Shown: positions 15,610 through 23,430 of the stretch, piece after piece
Numbering within the stretch: the first letter of the stretch is position 1
Layout: each line of letters opens with the position of its first letter
DNA from: UBA4093 sp036676455
GTDB lineage: Bacteria; Cyanobacteriota; Sericytochromatia; S15B-MN24; UBA4093
DNA: 64,000 nucleotides
NCBI GenBank assembly: GCA_036676455.1
Contig: JAKFCW010000022.1
Location: 24,850 to 88,849 of the forward strand
Reading direction: 5' to 3'
Position numbers and translations under genes: made by a program
The notes under the pieces: generated by a model
Told to the model about the DNA's origin: nothing
The model's database searches: none
What the model saw: only the letters and a program-made list of their open reading frames with translations

Positions 15610-17199
15610 GTGCCGAAGAGGAAGAGCAAGAAGACGATCGGATCTGAGGTGAAGGCCCCATTGCGCTCGATGAAAGCGGCATTATACGCGCGCGTGAGTA
15701 GCAAGGAGCAGGAGGAAAGCGGGTTCTCGATTCCGGCACAGCAGCGCATGGCTGCCGACTACTGCGCTAGGCACGGCTTGGAACTCGTCGCCGAGTTCGT
15801 TGATGTGGAAACCGCAAAGAAATCGGGGCGAACCCACTTCGGGGAAATGCTCAAGTTCTTGAAGAAAAATCCAAGCGTTAGGACGATCGTTGTCGAAAAG
15901 ACCGATCGACTCTACCGGAACTTCAAGGATTACATCCTCCTTGAAGAGCTGGGACTGACCATCCACTTCTACAAAGAGAACGTCATCCTGACGCCCGAGT
16001 CCAATTCGCACGAGAAGTTCATGCACGGCATCAAGGTCCTGATGGCGAAGAACTACCTCGACAACCTCAGCGAGGAGGTCAAGAAGGGGATGGGCGAGAA
16101 GGCGAGGCAGGGGATTTATCCGTCTCGCGCTCCCATCGGGTATCTCAACGACCTCTCAAAGAAAACCCTGGTCCGCGATCCGGAGCGTGCTCAAATTGTA
16201 GTCAAGCTCTTTGAGCGCTATGCCGCAGGGGGACACTCGATTTCCGATATTCACCGCTTCGCAATCGACAGCGGGCTGACTTATCCACCGCCTTTCTCCG
16301 GAAAGCCTGTCTCCCGCAGCAGTATTGCCAGGATTCTCACGAACCCCATCTACTCGGGAACCTTTCTCTGGAAGGGACAGCGCTTTGAAAGCACGATTGA
16401 GCGCTTGATTTCCCCGGAGCTGTTCGAACGGGTCCAGGCAATGATGCAAGGTCGCTCGCTCGGAGTGCCTCAGGCGCGGACCTTTGCATACGTGGGCTTG
16501 CTGAGGTGTGGCCACTGCGGATGCTCGATCACCGCGGAAATCAAGAAGCAGAAGTACATCTACTATCGCTGCACTGGCTTCAAAGGGAAGTGCCCCGAGA
16601 AGTACATGCGCGAAGAGCTATTGGAAGAGAAGCTGGATGCCCTGGTGCGCCGCATTCAGGTGCCCGACAAAGTCATCGACTGGATGCAGCAGGCCCTCAA
16701 GGAAAGCTTCCAGGACGAGCAGCGCTTCCATCAGGAGGCTAGCCAGGTACTCAGGCAGCAGGAGCAGCGTCTCGAGTCCCGGTTAAGCAAACTGTACGAG
16801 GACAAGCTCGACGGGGTCATCTCGGAGGCTTTCTGGCTCGTGAAGCAGCGCGAGTATCAGGAAGAGCTCGATCGGATCCGGACCAAGCTAAAGGCCCACC
16901 AGGTCGCCGACGCCAAGTACATCGATTATGGCGTCAAAGTCCTCGAACTGTCTAGAACCTTGTATCCACGCTACTCTCAGCAAAATTCCTTCGAAAAACG
17001 TAAATTGCTGAATTTCGTACTTTCGAACTGCACTTTGAAGGACGGAGAGCTGGACGTCGCCTACCGGCAACCCTTTGATATCCTTGCCTCTGCGGCAGAT
17101 ATGACAAAAAAAAGAGACTGGCTGGACCCATCAGATCCAACCAGTCTCTCCATCAGGCGCGGCCAGAGGGATTCGAACCCCCGACCTAATGATTCGTAG
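15610..17199 (+). CDS. Large serine recombinase (site-specific integrase)
   Basis: About 529 aa. N-terminal resolvase domain with MKAALYARVSSKEQEESGFS (catalytic Ser near residue 30), central Recombinase domain (GQGIYPSRAPIGYLND-like region and FSGKPVSRSSIARILTNPIY), a recombinase zinc ribbon (LRCGHCGCS ... YYRCTGFKGKC) and a C-terminal coiled coil. GTG 15610 is preceded by AAGGGGG; ATG 15592 and ATG 15670 are alternatives. The expected family ending (RKLLNFVLSNCTLKDGELDV) is followed by about 30 residues encoded by the tRNA-Arg terminator and the antisense of the tRNA. The native stop thus appears lost at an element-host junction. It is the likely integrase of the element. Confidence 0.9.
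   Translation: MPKRKSKKTIGSEVKAPLRSMKAALYARVSSKEQEESGFSIPAQQRMAADYCARHGLELVAEFVDVETAKKSGRTHFGEMLKFLKKNPSVRTIVVEKTDRLYRNFKDYILLEELGLTIHFYKENVILTPESNSHEKFMHGIKVLMAKNYLDNLSEEVKKGMGEKARQGIYPSRAPIGYLNDLSKKTLVRDPERAQIVVKLFERYAAGGHSISDIHRFAIDSGLTYPPPFSGKPVSRSSIARILTNPIYSGTFLWKGQRFESTIERLISPELFERVQAMMQGRSLGVPQARTFAYVGLLRCGHCGCSITAEIKKQKYIYYRCTGFKGKCPEKYMREELLEEKLDALVRRIQVPDKVIDWMQQALKESFQDEQRFHQEASQVLRQQEQRLESRLSKLYEDKLDGVISEAFWLVKQREYQEELDRIRTKLKAHQVADAKYIDYGVKVLELSRTLYPRYSQQNSFEKRKLLNFVLSNCTLKDGELDVAYRQPFDILASAADMTKKRDWLDPSDPTSLSIRRGQRDSNPRPNDS
17106..17148 (-). terminator. tRNA-Arg terminator
   Basis: Arms 17114-17126 and 17136-17148 pair with one mismatch; on the minus strand eight U follow (17113-17106). 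It closes the tRNA-Arg transcript. The serine recombinase frame reads through it in the opposite direction. Confidence 0.85.
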
Positions 17200-17231
17200 T
17201 CATTCGCTCTATCCGGCTGAGCTATGGCCGC
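17158..17231 (-). tRNA. tRNA-Arg (ACG anticodon)
   Basis: Acceptor strands GCGGCCA (17231-17225) and TGGCCGC (17165-17159) pair completely. The D arm (AGCTCAGCCGGATAGAGC), the anticodon stem AATGA/TCATT around loop CTACGAA (anticodon ACG), and the T arm with GGTTCGAATCC are all present. The discriminator is G and CCA is not encoded. It is intact despite the element on its 3-prime side. tRNA-Arg(ACG) reads CGN codons after A34 is edited to inosine. Confidence 0.95.
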
Positions 17232-17243
17232 CCAACACAATCT

Positions 17244-17272
17244 ACCTTATCACTTCGAACGGGCCGGGGCAA
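17244..17272 (-). promoter_or_regulatory. Probable tRNA-Arg promoter
   Basis: On the minus strand TTGCCC (17272-17267), 17-base spacer, TAAGGT (17249-17244), 12 bases before the tRNA 5-prime end. Spacing is ideal for the housekeeping sigma factor; the -10 is moderate. Confidence 0.5.
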
Positions 17273-17317
17273 GACCTTTTCCGGTAGAACGTTATAAGAA
17301 AATTAAACTGGTCATTA

Positions 17318-17335
17318 CCTCGGAGGCCTCCGAGG
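17318..17335. repeat. Perfect 18-bp palindrome upstream of CoA-transferase gene
   Basis: CCTCGGAGG is followed directly by its own reverse complement CCTCCGAGG. It lies 115 bases before the CoA-transferase start and 87 bases from the tRNA. A dimeric regulator site is possible. Confidence 0.45.
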
Positions 17336-17449
17336 ACAAAAGCGGGATGAAATACTATCCGGTTCAGGAAAGATTGCGGACGTCACGGGGGGGATCCCAT
17401 GCGGTAGGATAGGCGGTACGCGTCCAATACTTGCGAGGAGACTCATATA

Positions 17450-18769
17450 ATGCGACTTGACCCGACCTGGCAACAGCGCGCCGTAAGCCCCGAGGAAGCC
17501 GTCCTGCCCATCAAGAGCGGCCAGCGGGTCTTCCTTCACGGTGCTTGCGCGTCCCCGATACCGCTCGCGGAAGCCATGGCCGCCCGTACCGACGTACACG
17601 GAGTCGAACTCTACCACCTGCATATGGCCGGCCCCGCCCCCTACGCGGATCCCGACAAGGCCGGGCACTTCCACTCCAACTCCCTCTTCACGGGAGGAAA
17701 CCTTCGCCAAGCCGTCAACGATGGCCGCGCCGACTACGTGCCCATCTTCCTCTCGGATATCCCCTGGCTCTTCACGTCTCGCCAGATTCCGCTGGACGTC
17801 GCCATCGTCCAGCTCTCCTACCCGGACGAGCACGGCTACTGCAGCCTGGGCACCTCGGTGGACACGGCCCGCGCCGCGGTCGACACGGCTTCCATCGTGA
17901 TCGCCGAGATCAACAAGCAGATGCCCCGCACCCTCGGCAACAGCTTCGTCCACATCAGCAAGATCGATCGCTTCATCCTGACCGACCGCCCCCTCATGAC
18001 CCATGAGCCCTCGGTCATCTCGGAGGTGGAGCGCAACATCGGCTCGATCATCGCCGACCTCATCGAGGACGGCTCCACGCTGCAAATGGGCATCGGCGCC
18101 ATCCCCGACGCCGTCCTGGCCCAGCTGGGCAACAAGATCGACCTGGGCATCCACACCGAGATGTTCTCGGACGGCGTCGTGCCCCTGGTCGAGGGTGGTG
18201 TCATCACCAACCGCCGCAAGAACTTCAAGAAGGGCCGCCTCGTCACCAGCTTCATCAACGGTACCCAGCGCCTCTTCGACTTCGTCGACAACAACCCCAC
18301 CGTCGAGTTCCATCCCTGCGACTACACCAACGACACCGCCGTCATCCGGCGAAACGATCGCGTGGTCGCGATCAACTCCGCGCTCGAAGTCGACATCACG
18401 GGCCAGGTCTGCGCCGATTCCATCGCCTGGAAGGTCTACTCCGGCATCGGGGGACAGATGGACTTCATCCGTGGCGCGGCCCTCTCACGCGACGGCAAGC
18501 CCATCATCGCCCTGCCTTCCACCGCATGCAAGGGAACCGTCTCGCGCATCGCGCCCATCCTCAAGCCGGGTGCGGGGGTTGTGACGACCCGCGGGCACGT
18601 GCACTGGGTCGTCACCGAGTACGGCGCCGTCAACCTCCACGGGCTCTCGCTGCGGCAGCGGGCCGACGCGCTGATCTCCATCGCGCATCCCAACTTCCGG
18701 GCGGAGCTGCGCGAGGCCATCAAGGACGCCAAGGTCTTCTCCTACAACGTGCCTGAGGGAGTTCGCTAG
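17450..18769 (+). CDS. Acetyl-CoA hydrolase/4-hydroxybutyrate CoA-transferase family
   Basis: A 439-aa family I-type CoA-transferase that exchanges CoA between acyl-CoA and a carboxylic acid through a glutamyl-CoA intermediate. It shows FLHGACASPIPLAEAM at the N-terminus, the CoA-binding GIGAIPDAV, the probable catalytic Glu in GIHTEMFSDGVV, and VTTRGHVHWVVTEYGAVNLHG at the C-terminus. Full length for the family (about 430-440). ATG 17450 follows GAGGAGA at eight bases. It is a single gene closed by a terminator at 18798-18830. Substrate could be acetate, butyrate or 4-hydroxybutyrate; sequence alone does not decide. Cytoplasmic. Confidence 0.9.
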   Translation: MRLDPTWQQRAVSPEEAVLPIKSGQRVFLHGACASPIPLAEAMAARTDVHGVELYHLHMAGPAPYADPDKAGHFHSNSLFTGGNLRQAVNDGRADYVPIFLSDIPWLFTSRQIPLDVAIVQLSYPDEHGYCSLGTSVDTARAAVDTASIVIAEINKQMPRTLGNSFVHISKIDRFILTDRPLMTHEPSVISEVERNIGSIIADLIEDGSTLQMGIGAIPDAVLAQLGNKIDLGIHTEMFSDGVVPLVEGGVITNRRKNFKKGRLVTSFINGTQRLFDFVDNNPTVEFHPCDYTNDTAVIRRNDRVVAINSALEVDITGQVCADSIAWKVYSGIGGQMDFIRGAALSRDGKPIIALPSTACKGTVSRIAPILKPGAGVVTTRGHVHWVVTEYGAVNLHGLSLRQRADALISIAHPNFRAELREAIKDAKVFSYNVPEGVR

Positions 18770-18797
18770 CCTTTCAGCAAGCGACAGATGCGGTACC

Positions 18798-18834
18798 ATG
18801 GGGTGGCTCGATAACGGGCCACCCCATCCCTTTT
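18798..18834 (+). terminator. Terminator after CoA-transferase gene
   Basis: ATGGGGTGGC (18798-18807) pairs perfectly with GCCACCCCAT (18818-18827), followed by CCCTTTT. It ends about ten bases before the AI-2E family start. Confidence 0.75.
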
Positions 18835-18843
18835 GGGAAAGGA

Positions 18844-19926
18844 ATGACTGCGATGACTCCTCGACGCGTCGACCGGCCCCTTCAGATCTTCGCGCAGCTC
18901 GCGTTCTACTCGGTTCTCGTGCTGCTGGCTGGCATCCTCATCAAGCCGTTCTGGGAGGCGCTCGCCTGGGGCGTGGTCCTCACCTTCGTCACCTGGCCCA
19001 CCTACCGCCGCGTGCTTCATGCCTTGAAGGGCCGTCAGACCCTGGCGGCTTTGCTGATGCTGGTGCTGGTCGTGACCGTCGTGGCGGTGCCCCTGACGCT
19101 GCTCTTCCGTGCGGCTGCCAGCGAAGGGGTGCAGATGGTCGAGTCGATTCGGGCCTGGGTGGCATCCAACCCGATCCCCGCGTTGCTCGAGCGGTTCCCC
19201 TTGCTTGAAACGCTCTGGGAGAGCACGGTTCGTCCGCTGCTGAGCCATTCCGGCCGCCTGGGCGAGACGCTGGGCGCGCAAGTCGTGCCCTGGCTGGGGG
19301 CGATCGCCGGCGCCGGTACCAACCTCGTCCAGCTGGGGCTTGCGTTCTTCACGCTCTTCTTCTTCTACCGCAACGGAGACAGCTATGCGCTCAAGACCCG
19401 CGGCGTCCTCCGGCGCTTCCTTGGAGACGACATCGACCGGCTGCTCTATCCCGTGCGCGAGACCACCCGTGCCGTCTTCTTCGGAGTGATCCTCGCCGCG
19501 CTGGCCCAGGGGGCGGTGGCCGGGCTGGGCTTCACGCTCTTCGGAATCCCCTCGCCGGTCATGCTCGGGATCTTGACCGGGATCTTCGCCCTGCTGCCGT
19601 TCGGCGCGACCGTGATCTGGGTGCCCGCCGCGGCCTGGCTCTTGTTCCAGGGGGATCTCTGGCAAGGCATCGGCATGGCACTCTGGGGCATGCTCGCCAT
19701 CAGCTCCATCGACAACCTGGTACGCCCTCTCTTCATCAGCGGCACCACCCGCTTGCCCTACTTGCAGGTCTTCTTCGCCTTCCTGGGTGGACTTGCGGCC
19801 TTCGGTCTGCTGGGGCTGTTTCTGGGGCCCGCCATTCTCTCGGTGTGGATGGTGCTCTGGGACGAGTGGTCGCGCCCAAGCGAAGAGGGCCCGGCCGAAG
19901 CCGAGCCCCCTGTGACGCGAAGCTAG
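18844..19926 (+). CDS. AI-2E family transporter (PerM/YdiK type)
   Basis: A 360-aa integral membrane protein with about eight hydrophobic segments, matching AI-2E/UPF0118 permeases. N-terminal helices (LAFYSVLVLLAGILIKPFWE, LAWGVVLTFVTWP) are followed by a soluble amphipathic part (about 100-160) and the conserved GIPSPVMLGILTGIFALLPF and DNLVRPLFISGTTRLPYLQV. Members have been linked to autoinducer-2 export or Na+/H+ exchange; the substrate here is unknown. ATG 18856 is an alternative start at better distance from GGAAAGG. It overlaps the convergent endonuclease gene by four bases. Confidence 0.88.
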   Translation: MTAMTPRRVDRPLQIFAQLAFYSVLVLLAGILIKPFWEALAWGVVLTFVTWPTYRRVLHALKGRQTLAALLMLVLVVTVVAVPLTLLFRAAASEGVQMVESIRAWVASNPIPALLERFPLLETLWESTVRPLLSHSGRLGETLGAQVVPWLGAIAGAGTNLVQLGLAFFTLFFFYRNGDSYALKTRGVLRRFLGDDIDRLLYPVRETTRAVFFGVILAALAQGAVAGLGFTLFGIPSPVMLGILTGIFALLPFGATVIWVPAAAWLLFQGDLWQGIGMALWGMLAISSIDNLVRPLFISGTTRLPYLQVFFAFLGGLAAFGLLGLFLGPAILSVWMVLWDEWSRPSEEGPAEAEPPVTRS

Positions 19927-20747
19927 ATGAAGTTGCCGACGGCCTGGACGAATTCCGGGTGGTCGATGTAGGGATTGCGGTTGCCCTGCACCTTGTAGAT
20001 GCCGTCGTTGCGCTTGAGCTCGGCGGCGTCGACCGGGTCGAGCACGTGCCACTTCTTGAGGGTCTCTTCCTCGACCTTGAAGTTCGAGACGTCGGCGCCG
20101 CCCCGGAAGCCGTAGACCGTGTAGAAGTAGAAGAGGGCCCGGGCCAGGTCGCCCTTGTGCTGGTCGCGCGGTTCGAAGACCGTCTTGCCCGTTGCGCTCA
20201 CGCCGAGCACGCTCTCCTGGTTGCCCAGGTCGAAAACCGGGAAGGTGTGGGTGGGCTTCTTCACCTCGCCGAAGGGATGCGAGCTCCGGGCGCCGTTGGT
20301 CTTGATGTCGGTCGGGAAGAGGTGGTGCAGGTCGGCCTTGGCCGCGCCGGTGGCGCCCAGGCTCTGGGGCCAGGAGTGCTCGGTGTTGAGGCCATTGCCG
20401 TCCTTGTAGGCCGAGCCGGAGTTCTTGACGCCGGTCACCTTCTTGCCGGTGTAGACGCAGTCGACGGTGTCGTTGTTGAGATCGTCGTCGAGGTCGCCGA
20501 ACATCACGTCGCGGGCGCCGCCGTAGCCGAGGTTCTTGTGCTTGGAGACGGTGTTCTGAAGCGTCGAGAGCAGGGCCACCCCGGTCAGGCCATTTGCGGC
20601 CTGGTAGTAGTTGGCGGGAGCGCCCGAGCGAAGCGCGAAGCTGCTCTCATTAAGGCGCTGGGGAGCCATCAGGTCGGACGGCATCCCGCAACCGACGAGC
20701 AAGCTCCCCATCAAGAGACCGGTAAGACCCACGTTTAGGCGCTTCAT
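19923..20747 (-). CDS. Endonuclease I family secreted lipoprotein
   Basis: A 274-aa nuclease of the EndA/endonuclease I family (beta-beta-alpha metal fold). The signal peptide ends in a lipobox (SLLVGC, Cys20), so it should be lipid-anchored outside the cytoplasm. Family motifs: GLNTEHSWPQS, ADLHHLFPTD, SSHPFGEV, RALFYFYTVYG, and NRNPYIDHPEFV. The His in EHSWPQS and the metal-binding Asn/Asp in the LHHLFP helix region are the likely catalytic parts. Family members cut DNA and RNA nonspecifically, for nutrient recovery or DNA processing. Single gene, convergent with the permease. Confidence 0.92.
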   Translation of the reverse strand: MKRLNVGLTGLLMGSLLVGCGMPSDLMAPQRLNESSFALRSGAPANYYQAANGLTGVALLSTLQNTVSKHKNLGYGGARDVMFGDLDDDLNNDTVDCVYTGKKVTGVKNSGSAYKDGNGLNTEHSWPQSLGATGAAKADLHHLFPTDIKTNGARSSHPFGEVKKPTHTFPVFDLGNQESVLGVSATGKTVFEPRDQHKGDLARALFYFYTVYGFRGGADVSNFKVEEETLKKWHVLDPVDAAELKRNDGIYKVQGNRNPYIDHPEFVQAVGNFI

Positions 20748-20861
20748 ACAAACCTCATCGTCTAGTACGTGCCTGTTCCCCGTAAAGTGGTCCGGTCCAA
20801 GCGACCGAATTGCCTTAACCTTCTCATAAAGTTAGTGGCGACACAAGTGGGAACTTAACCG

Positions 20862-22148
20862 CTAGCTCGTTTGCACATCGCCCTGTCCGGCAAGCTCAAA
20901 GCTCGCGATGAGGCCTCCTTCCGGCTTCGCTTCCAGCTCTAACGTCCCGCCCATCAGCTCTACGAGCCTCCGGCAAATGTAAAGTCCAAGTCCCGTTCCG
21001 CCTGCCGTCCGGTGGCGTTCCAGCCTCACGAACTTGCCCGTCAGGCGTCGGACTTCCTCCGGGGACAGCACCTCTCCGGGATTGCTCACCGTGAAGCGGA
21101 CGCCGTGCAGGGTGTCGAGGATCTCGAGGACGATCCGGCCGTTGACCGGCGAGTACTTGATGGCGTTATCCAGCAGGTTGAGCAGGACCTGTTCGACGCG
21201 ATAGGGATCGGAGATCAGCACGCGGTGGGCGGTCAACTTTCGGACGTGGATGTTGAGCGTGCGGTGGTACTTGAGCTCGAGCCCCTGGATCAGCTTCTGC
21301 AGCATGGCTTCCCATTCGAAGGGCTCCTCGTGCAGCGACAGCATGCCTCCCTCGATGCGCGAGACGTCCAGGACGTCCTCGACCAGGCGTCCGAGATGCT
21401 CGGCGCGGTCGTCGATCATGTGGACGAACTCACTGCTCTCGGCTTCCGACAAGGAACCTCCGTGACGCAGCAGCATGGCCGCGTAGCCGCGGATGACGGT
21501 GATGGGCGTGCGCAGCTCGTGCGAGGCGATCGAGAGGAACTCGGTCTTCATCGCGTCGAGTTCCTTGAGGGACATCATCATGCGGGCGTGAACCAGGGCC
21601 ACCGAGAGCTGCTCGGCGATCGCCTCGATCAGGCGAATCTGGGAAACGTCCCAGCGCCGCGGATGCTCGGTTTCCAGGAGGAGCAAGCCCTTGAGTTCGG
21701 CATCGAGCAAGATCGGAGCGGCGATGGCGGCTTGCGCCACCACGTGGGCCAGCTCGCCGACGTGAGGGGGAACGGGGCTCGCCATGCCGTAGGATGCCAC
21801 GTCGTCGGCCGCCACCACCTGACGATCGGCCAGGGCGTCCCAGGCTACGGGCCAGACGGCACCGGCTCCGGGAGCGGCACAGGCTTTTCCTGCCGCTCGG
21901 CGAATCAGCAGCTCGCCACCGGGATCGGGAAACCAGACGGAACAGCGCGTCAGCTGCAGTTCGTGTTGAAGTCCGGCCACCACCGTCTCGAGGATGGCAT
22001 CGAAGTCCAGCGAGCGATGCAGGGAGGCCGTGATCTGCTGCAGAAGCGTGTAGTACGCGAACTCGCGCTCTCTGCGCACCGCTGCGTCACGCCGGCGGCG
22101 GAAGGCGCCCTTGGCGAAGCGCCTGATTCCCTGGACGGTTCTATCCAT
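20862..22148 (-). CDS. GAF-domain sensor histidine kinase
   Basis: 428 aa from ATG 22148, which overlaps the exporter stop (ATGGATAG). There is a basic N-terminus, a GAF domain at about residues 30-190 (LDFDAILETVVAGLQHELQL), and a HisKA domain with SIASHELRTPITVIRGY (phospho-His near residue 211). The HATPase domain shows LLNLLDNAIKYSP (N box) and GGTGLGLYICRRL (G2 box). There is no transmembrane helix, so it senses a cytoplasmic or small-molecule cue through GAF. No response regulator is adjacent. It is the last gene of the LuxC/LuxE operon, so the signal may relate to that pathway or its product. Confidence 0.9.
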   Translation of the reverse strand: MDRTVQGIRRFAKGAFRRRRDAAVRREREFAYYTLLQQITASLHRSLDFDAILETVVAGLQHELQLTRCSVWFPDPGGELLIRRAAGKACAAPGAGAVWPVAWDALADRQVVAADDVASYGMASPVPPHVGELAHVVAQAAIAAPILLDAELKGLLLLETEHPRRWDVSQIRLIEAIAEQLSVALVHARMMMSLKELDAMKTEFLSIASHELRTPITVIRGYAAMLLRHGGSLSEAESSEFVHMIDDRAEHLGRLVEDVLDVSRIEGGMLSLHEEPFEWEAMLQKLIQGLELKYHRTLNIHVRKLTAHRVLISDPYRVEQVLLNLLDNAIKYSPVNGRIVLEILDTLHGVRFTVSNPGEVLSPEEVRRLTGKFVRLERHRTAGGTGLGLYICRRLVELMGGTLELEAKPEGGLIASFELAGQGDVQTS

Positions 22149-23430
22149 TCGCGTTCTGCGCCTCCAGCGATCCAAGGGTTCGGAAGAGGGGGAGGCTAAG
22201 CCCCAGCAAGACCAGGGCGACGCCTCCGAGCGCCATGATGCTGCCTGCTGGAACTCCCAGCGATGCCAGGCCTGCCGCCCCGTAGGAAAGCGGCATCAAG
22301 GCCATGATGATGGTCATCAACAGGCCCATGAAGCGGCCCAGGCGTTCCGGCGGCACGTTCTCCTGGAAGAAGGTCATCGAGACGACGTTCATCACCGAGA
22401 GCGCGGCTCCCAGCACCAGCAGGGCGGCGAGGAAGCCCGCGTAGGTGGCCCAGGTTCCCATGAGGACCAGCGAAAGACCGGGGATGGCCAGTCCGCACTG
22501 GATGGCGAGCCGGCGGTTCCTCACCGAGCCCGAGCGCATCAGGGCCAGCGCTCCGAGCATCATGCCCACGCCGATGCTGCCCTCCAGCATGCCGAGTCCG
22601 CCGGCCCCCACGGCGAAGACTTCCTTGGCGTAGTAGGGCAGGAAGACGGTCACGGGCACCAGCAGGAAGTTCGCCACGGCGAAGAGAAGCAGCAGGGTGG
22701 CGATCGCCGGGTTCTCCTTGAGCACGGCGAAGCCCCCGACCAGCTCGGTGAGCGCCTTACGCAGCGGGGATTCCTCCGCCTGCTGGCTGGGTTCCAGGCT
22801 CGAATCGGTGGGTGCCTCCCGGCGCTCCAGGCGAATGGCCAGCATGCAGAGGCTGCTCACGCCGTAGGTCACGGCGGTCGTCAGGAAGGCGGCGGGCGCT
22901 CCGATCATGGCGAGCATCGCCCCGCCCAGCGCCGGACCGAAGACCAGCGCGCCCTGGGCGGTCATCTCCTGCAGGGAGTTGGCGCGGATCAGGTCGGGCT
23001 CGTCCACCATGTCGGGGATGGCGGCCATCGCCGCGGGGCTGAAGACGGCCGCCAGCGTCGAGACCAGGGCGGTTCCCGCCATGAGCATAGGCAGCGTAAG
23101 CAGATCGCTCCAGGCCAGGTAGGCCAGGGCCAACACGATGAGGGCGTTACCTCCCTCGCAGGCGACCATCAAGGCACGGCGGTCCAGCTTGTCGGCCAGC
23201 ACGCCCGCGAAGAGGCCCACGATCACGAAGGGCACGGAGGTTGCGACCAGGGCCCCGCTGACGGCCGCGAGGCTGCCGCCGCGCTCCATCGCCCACCAGA
23301 CCAGGCCGATTTGCAGCACCTTGGCACCGATCTGCGAGACGCCCTGACCAGACCAGAGCAGCAGGAAGTCGCGGTTGCGCAGCAGCGGTGGGTGGCGGAG
23401 GACGGAGGCCTCGGAGAGCGAACTAGCCAT
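22141..23430 (-). CDS. MFS exporter (EntS/MFS_3 type)
   Basis: A 429-aa major facilitator with about 12 transmembrane helices. The first loop (LLWSGQGVSQIGAKVLQIGL) and the cytoplasmic VLADKLDRRALM stretch match the MFS_3/EntS-like group, which exports siderophores, macrolides and other small hydrophobic compounds. It overlaps the LuxC-PaaK stop by eight bases and the kinase start by eight bases, so it is translationally coupled on both sides. The context suggests export of the product made by the upstream acyl-activating and reducing enzymes; this is inference. Confidence 0.88.
   Translation of the reverse strand: MASSLSEASVLRHPPLLRNRDFLLLWSGQGVSQIGAKVLQIGLVWWAMERGGSLAAVSGALVATSVPFVIVGLFAGVLADKLDRRALMVACEGGNALIVLALAYLAWSDLLTLPMLMAGTALVSTLAAVFSPAAMAAIPDMVDEPDLIRANSLQEMTAQGALVFGPALGGAMLAMIGAPAAFLTTAVTYGVSSLCMLAIRLERREAPTDSSLEPSQQAEESPLRKALTELVGGFAVLKENPAIATLLLLFAVANFLLVPVTVFLPYYAKEVFAVGAGGLGMLEGSIGVGMMLGALALMRSGSVRNRRLAIQCGLAIPGLSLVLMGTWATYAGFLAALLVLGAALSVMNVVSMTFFQENVPPERLGRFMGLLMTIIMALMPLSYGAAGLASLGVPAGSIMALGGVALVLLGLSLPLFRTLGSLEAQNANG

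Noticed and set aside
18766..20052. Long minus-strand frame over the AI-2E permease gene
   Set aside because: Composition rich in His, Gln, Arg and Glu without structure, typical of an antisense shadow; the plus-strand permease and the real endonuclease gene explain the DNA.
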